Below, one piece after another: positions 60,301 to 64,000 of a DNA stretch of 64,000 nucleotides; within the stretch, counting starts at the first letter, position 1, and every line of letters starts with the position of its first letter. The notes under the pieces were generated by a model. The model was not told where the DNA came from. It searched no databases and worked only from the letters and a program-made list of their open reading frames with translations. The position numbers and the translations under genes were made by a program. The stretch is from assembly GCA_020881915.1 (NCBI GenBank), contig JAJFPB010000009.1:1550001-1614000 (forward strand). The letters run 5' to 3'. Origin of the DNA: Paramyrothecium sp. XJ0827. Lineage: Eukaryota > Ascomycota > Sordariomycetes > Hypocreales > Stachybotryaceae.

Positions 60301-61140
60301 ACACGCAGCAACAAGAAGGGAGACATTGGCTTCATGAAATCCCCCGAGAGATTGAACGTGCTGATATCAAGAGCGCGCAACTGTCTCGTTATGATTGGTG
60401 ACAAAGACACCTTTCTTGCATCTGCGCAAGGACAGGATACCTGGGTTCCATTCTTCAAATTGATGGAAGAAAACAACTACCTGCAAGATGGACTTTCCAT
60501 TCAATGCGAACAACATCCAGATCGCATCATCACAGTATGCAGTCCAAAAGAGTTCGACACGAAATGTCCAGATGGAGGTTGCTCAGAAGACTGTGGCCAA
60601 AAGCTCAAATGTGGCCGCCATACTTGTCCACGAAAATGCCACCGACTTACAGACCATAGCAGTGTCATTTGTACACAGTTTATACAAAAGATGTGCGAGA
60701 AGAAGCATGAGTATCATGTCAAGTGCAGCGAATCAACTAAGCCTTGCCCCCAGTGCCGCAAGAAAGAGCAGGAGCTGCGTGAGCGAATGAAGAGAGATTT
60801 TGAGATTGAAAAGGCTCGACAAGCACAACAAGAACAGCACAGAAAAGACATTCAGAAGGTCCAGGATGAGATTGCCCAAGAGAAGCGAGCTACACAACAA
60901 AACTTGGAGAAGAAAACCCATGCAGACACGATACAACGACTCCGGGATGAGCTTGCAGCCCTGAAAGCATCCAAGGACGCCCCGAAATCTACAACTAACG
61001 CTGCGAACCTGATAAACAGTGGAAATCCAGTATCAGCACAAGGGAAAAGTACGCCAGTCAAGCCGGAACCTGGAAGCGCCCAGGAAGAGTGGGAGCGCCT
61101 GAAACGGGAAGAGCGTGCCAGCAGCACTGCCATCGAGTAG
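57354..61140 (+). CDS. ZNFX1/NFX1-type SF1 helicase, first part of a helicase-AAA protein; contains in-frame TGA and ends at TAG
   Basis: The frame runs 57354-58686, 58749-60197 and 60257-61140, with two GT-AG introns of 62 and 59 nt in phase. Helicase motifs: GPPGTGKS (split by the first intron), SYTNHALDQFLEDL, motif II as VEEAGE (the ZNFX1 form), IGDHKQLRP, the second RecA domain with VVLTPYLAQL, then DNYQGEES and PERLNVLISRAR. A Cys-rich NFX1-like region (CSEDCGQKLKCGRHTCPRKC, then CPQC) and a charged coiled coil follow. The UPF1-like SF1B fold implies RNA unwinding; relatives act in small-RNA pathways, but a role here is inference. A TGA at 57600-57602 interrupts the frame where relatives appear to have Trp (EAFA-stop-LCLE), and a TAG at 61138-61140 separates it from the AAA part. 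The true N-terminus, often a CCCH finger in relatives, was not found. If neither stop is read through, a shorter protein starting after 57605 would still contain the whole helicase core. Confidence 0.8.
57600..57605 (+). promoter_or_regulatory. Candidate stop-codon readthrough site 1 (TGA CTA)
   Basis: An in-frame TGA lies within otherwise continuous coding sequence, followed directly by CTA. UGA-CUA is the established high-readthrough context in fungi and animals. Readthrough of UGA often inserts Trp, the residue expected here. A nonsense mutation is the alternative. Confidence 0.4.
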
Positions 61141-61143
61141 CTA
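61138..61143 (+). promoter_or_regulatory. Candidate stop-codon readthrough site 2 (TAG CTA)
   Basis: An in-frame TAG lies between the helicase coiled coil and the first AAA module, again followed directly by CTA. The frame continues at once with LMNMVGLETVKREF, which begins the AAA module. No intron with a usable phase removes the stop. Confidence 0.4.
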
Positions 61144-64000
61144 ATGAACATGGTTGGATTGGAAACGGTGAAAAGAGAATTCTTAAGCATCAGGGCCACT
61201 GTTGAAACAGCAATCCGCCAAAGAGTTTCTTTACAAAAAGAGAGGTTCGGAATGACATTCCTGGGAAATCCTGGTACAGGTATGACATCTAACCCGCGTT
61301 GACCGACCCAAACTAATGGAGGAGTAGGTAAAACCACCGTCGCAAGGATGTACGCTAGGCTTCTCACGTCAATGGGAGTGATTGCCGGCAAGCGGTTCGA
61401 AGAGACCTCAGGCTCGAAGTTGGCGAACCTGGGAGTTTCTGGATGTAAGGCTCTGGTTGATGATGTTTTGAATGCCCAGGGCGGCGTCATTTTTATTGAC
61501 GAGGCCTACCAACTATCATCAGGAAATAGCCACGGAGGTAAAGCCGTCCTGGATTATTTGCTCGCGGAAGTCGAAAACCTCACTGGTAAAGTGTGCTTTG
61601 TGCTAGCCGGATACTCTAAGCAGATGGAGTCCTTCTTCGAGCACAACCCTGGATTTCCCAGCCGGTTCCCCTACGAGATCAAATTCGAAGACTACACAGA
61701 TGACGAGCTGTTACGGATTTTTGAACAGAAGGTTGTCACAAGATACAATGGACGCATGAAAGCAGATGACGGACTGCGGGGTCTCTACTTCAGAATAGTC
61801 TCCAGGCGGCTCGGCCGAGGCCGTGGCAAAGAAGGCTTCGGTAACGCTCGAGCGGTGGAAAACATGCTCGCTCGGATTTGTCGACGGCAGGCTGAGCGCT
61901 TGACTGATATGCGTCGACAAAAGATGAAGTCGGATGACTTGTTTCTGACCAAAGAAGACATCATCGGCCCGGAGCCCGGCAACATTCTGCTCAAATCCAA
62001 AGCTTGGGAAAAGTTGCAGCAGCTATTAGGCTTAAGGGCGGTCAAAGAGTCGCTAAAAAGTTTGGTTGACACGCTGGAAACAAACTACCATCGCGAGTTA
62101 CTCGAGGAGCCAATCATCCAGTACTCTCTGAACGAGGTGTTTCTGGGGAACCCAGGAACCGGGAAGACTACTGTAGCCGAGCTCTATGGACAGATACTTG
62201 GCGAACTCGGCATTTTGTCCAATGGCGAGGTCGTGATAAAAAACCCGTCTGACTTTGTTGGTGCGGTCATTGGTGGCTCCGAGCAGCAGACAAATGTCAT
62301 TCTTGCCTCGACGCTTGGAAAGGTCTTGGTCATTGATGAAGCGTATGGGCTATACGGCGGTAGTGGTTCAAAAGGAAGCAAGACAACCGACCAATTCAGG
62401 ACCGCTGTGATTGATGTCATCGTCTCGAAGGTTCAGAACGTGCCAGGCGATGATCGGTGCGTTCTGCTGCTCGGCTATCAGGACAAAATGGAAGAGATGT
62501 TTCAGAATGTGAATCCTGGACTCAGCAGACGATTCCCAATGAGTTCGGCGTTTGTATTTGACGACTTCACTCAGATTGAACTCGAAAAGATCCTGGACAT
62601 CAGGCTGAAGGCGGAAGGCTTCGATGTCACGCCGGTAGCCAGAAAAGTTGGTATGGCAATGCTGGACCGAGCGAGGAATCGACCGCACTTTGGGAACGCT
62701 GGAGAGATTGCCATATTGCTCAACGACGCTAAAGCTCGTCACCAAAAGCGTCTCACAGCAGGCCAGACAAAACGCCGCACAATGTTGGAAGCTGTAGACT
62801 TCGATGAAGACCACGACCGGCTTGAGAATGCGGAAACGAATATCGTCAAATTGTTCGAAGGCACGATAGGCTGCGAGCGCATTATCGCGACTCTACAAGG
62901 TTACCAACAAGTTGTCAAAGCAATGACCGCCCTAGGACTTGATCCCAAAGAGAAAATCCCATTCAACTTTCTGTTCCGAGGACCACCTGGCACTGGAAAG
63001 ACATCAACAGCGCGCCGGATGGGAAAGGGTTTTTACGATGCTGGCTTCCTAACCGAAGCCAAGGTAGTAGAGTGTTCAGCCTCTGATATGATTGGGCAAT
63101 TCGTTGGACACACTGGACCTAAAGTGCGTGAATTACTCGACAAGGCGCTTGGGAGGGTGTTGTTCATTGATGAGGCCTACAGATTGGCAGAGGGTCACTT
63201 CGCAAAAGAGGCCATAGATGAGCTTGTGGATGCGGTCACGAAAGAGAAGTACTACAAGCGCATGATCATTATTCTGGCGGGCTATGAACAGGACATCAAT
63301 CGCCTGATAAACGTGAACCCCGGGTTGACGAGTAGGTTTCCGGAATCGACCGACTTCCGGAGTCTGACGTCCGAGGAGTGCTTCGACTTAATGGCAAAGC
63401 TCTTGGTCAAGGAGAGAACAGTTTTGGAGGCGAAGGGGAAAGGATCGATGGACGTGTCATGCTTCCAGACTCCTTCGGCTTGCTTCCGGGCCAATGTGTG
63501 CAGCATGTTTGACGCGCTTTCGGAGCAAGCGAGCTGGGCAAGCGCTCGGGACGTTGGGATGCTTGCAAGTGGATTGTTCCAAATCGCAATCAAAACAGCA
63601 ACTGGGACACCTAAGCCGGTGGTCACAGTGACTGAGGCACTAGTCAAGCAAGAAATGGAAAAAATGGGTAAGGAGAGAGAGAATCGTGGCAGAAACTCTG
63701 GCTCGCGCTTCGAAGCCTTGTGGCAAGATCTGCCCACACAAAATGCATCAAATGATCCGACTGGACCAGCAAACACGAGTTCAAACCAAAAGAGCACGGA
63801 CACGAAGAACTCGGGAGATTCAGACGACACTAACCAGAGCCACAGCGACAAGATGGCTGGATCCCCGAAGAGCCATCCAAAATTGGCTACCAGAGATGCA
63901 GAAGTGAGTGACGAAACCTGGAACCAGCTGGTGGCAGACGCTGAGGCAGAGGAACAACGCGAGCGAGATCACCGTGCGAGACTCAGGGCAGAAAAGGAAG
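61141..64000 (+). CDS. Triple CbxX/CfqX-type AAA ATPase region (continuation of the helicase frame; runs off right edge)
   Basis: The frame follows the TAG at 61138 without a shift: 61141-61279, then a 48-nt intron (GTATGA to TAG), then 61328 to the window end with no stop. It holds three AAA modules. AAA1 has GNPGTGKTT (split by the intron) and VIFIDEAYQL (about 61490). AAA2 has GNPGTGKTT (about 62150) and VLVIDEAYGL (62330). AAA3 has GPPGTGKTS (about 62985) and VLFIDEAYRL (63160). Each has a sensor-like LAGY or LLGY strand and a GxxSRFP arginine segment, as in Rubisco-activase-like CbxX/CfqX ATPases. All three Walker A and B sites look intact, so each could hydrolyse ATP and remodel protein partners. 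A hydrophilic Ser/Asn/Asp-rich tail starts near 63690. In fungi I recall helicase and AAA parts in one protein, so one gene is likely. If the TAG is a true end, this part would need its own start, for example ATG at 61144 or 61150. Confidence 0.85.

Noticed and set aside
60990..61140. An intron removing the TAG at 61138
   Set aside because: The available donors (GTGCCA, GTACGC) give either an intron of about 30 nt or the wrong phase, and the coding pattern continues up to the stop.
1..64000. tRNA or rRNA genes, CRISPR arrays, complete transposons
   Set aside because: I looked for tRNA B-box-like GGTTCGA contexts, regularly spaced repeats and transposase/reverse-transcriptase motifs and found none convincing. 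A fungal nuclear genome is not expected to carry CRISPR arrays.

Overview
This is a window of a filamentous ascomycete nuclear genome (Pezizomycotina, most likely a Sordariomycete, perhaps Hypocreales). The evidence is many 48-129 nt introns with GTAAGT/GTATGT donors and CTAAC-like branch points, a fungal Zn2Cys6/Fungal_trans regulator, an 11-exon fungal ABCC transporter, a giant single-exon NRPS, and a fungus-specific Cys-tailed family. No database was searched; family assignments come from motifs and remembered family patterns.

Left third (1-22600): the 5' part of an amidase gene (minus strand, off the left edge) whose frame is broken at a 23-bp tandem repeat; a ten-exon MFS sugar transporter (+); an intronless aconitase paralog (-); a Zn2Cys6 regulator (-) with a GC-AG intron; a secreted vWA protein (+); an unrecognised two-exon membrane protein (+); an SDR oxidoreductase (-); and a decayed ankyrin-repeat gene (-).

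Centre (22602-53024): an uninterrupted NRPS of about 7,730-7,799 residues (-) and, divergently across a 1.9-kb spacer, a complete ABCC multidrug-resistance-type exporter (+). The NRPS reads (partial C)-A-T-E / C-A-T / C-A-T-E / C-A-T / C-A-T-E / C-T-C: five A, six carrier, three E and six full C domains. This predicts an alternating D-L-D-L-D-(L) peptide, probably a hexapeptide, with one residue loaded on a carrier that lacks its own A domain and release or cyclisation by the last C domain. The layout matches what I recall of the Fusarium NRPS4 (fusahexin) / Cochliobolus NPS4 group. The ABC pump is the natural exporter candidate. The SDR and, less surely, the regulator, aconitase and MFS gene could belong to the same cluster, but nothing in the sequence proves it.

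Right part (53025-64000): a decayed SDR fragment; a two-exon gene of a fungal family often mislabelled geranylgeranyl pyrophosphate synthetase (-); and, divergently, a long gene (+, off the right edge) coding for a ZNFX1/NFX1-type SF1 helicase with Cys-rich tail followed by three CbxX/CfqX-type AAA modules. Its single reading frame is interrupted by two in-frame stops, TGA and TAG, and both are followed directly by CTA, the context known to promote stop-codon readthrough. With the NRPS this is the most interesting signal in the window.
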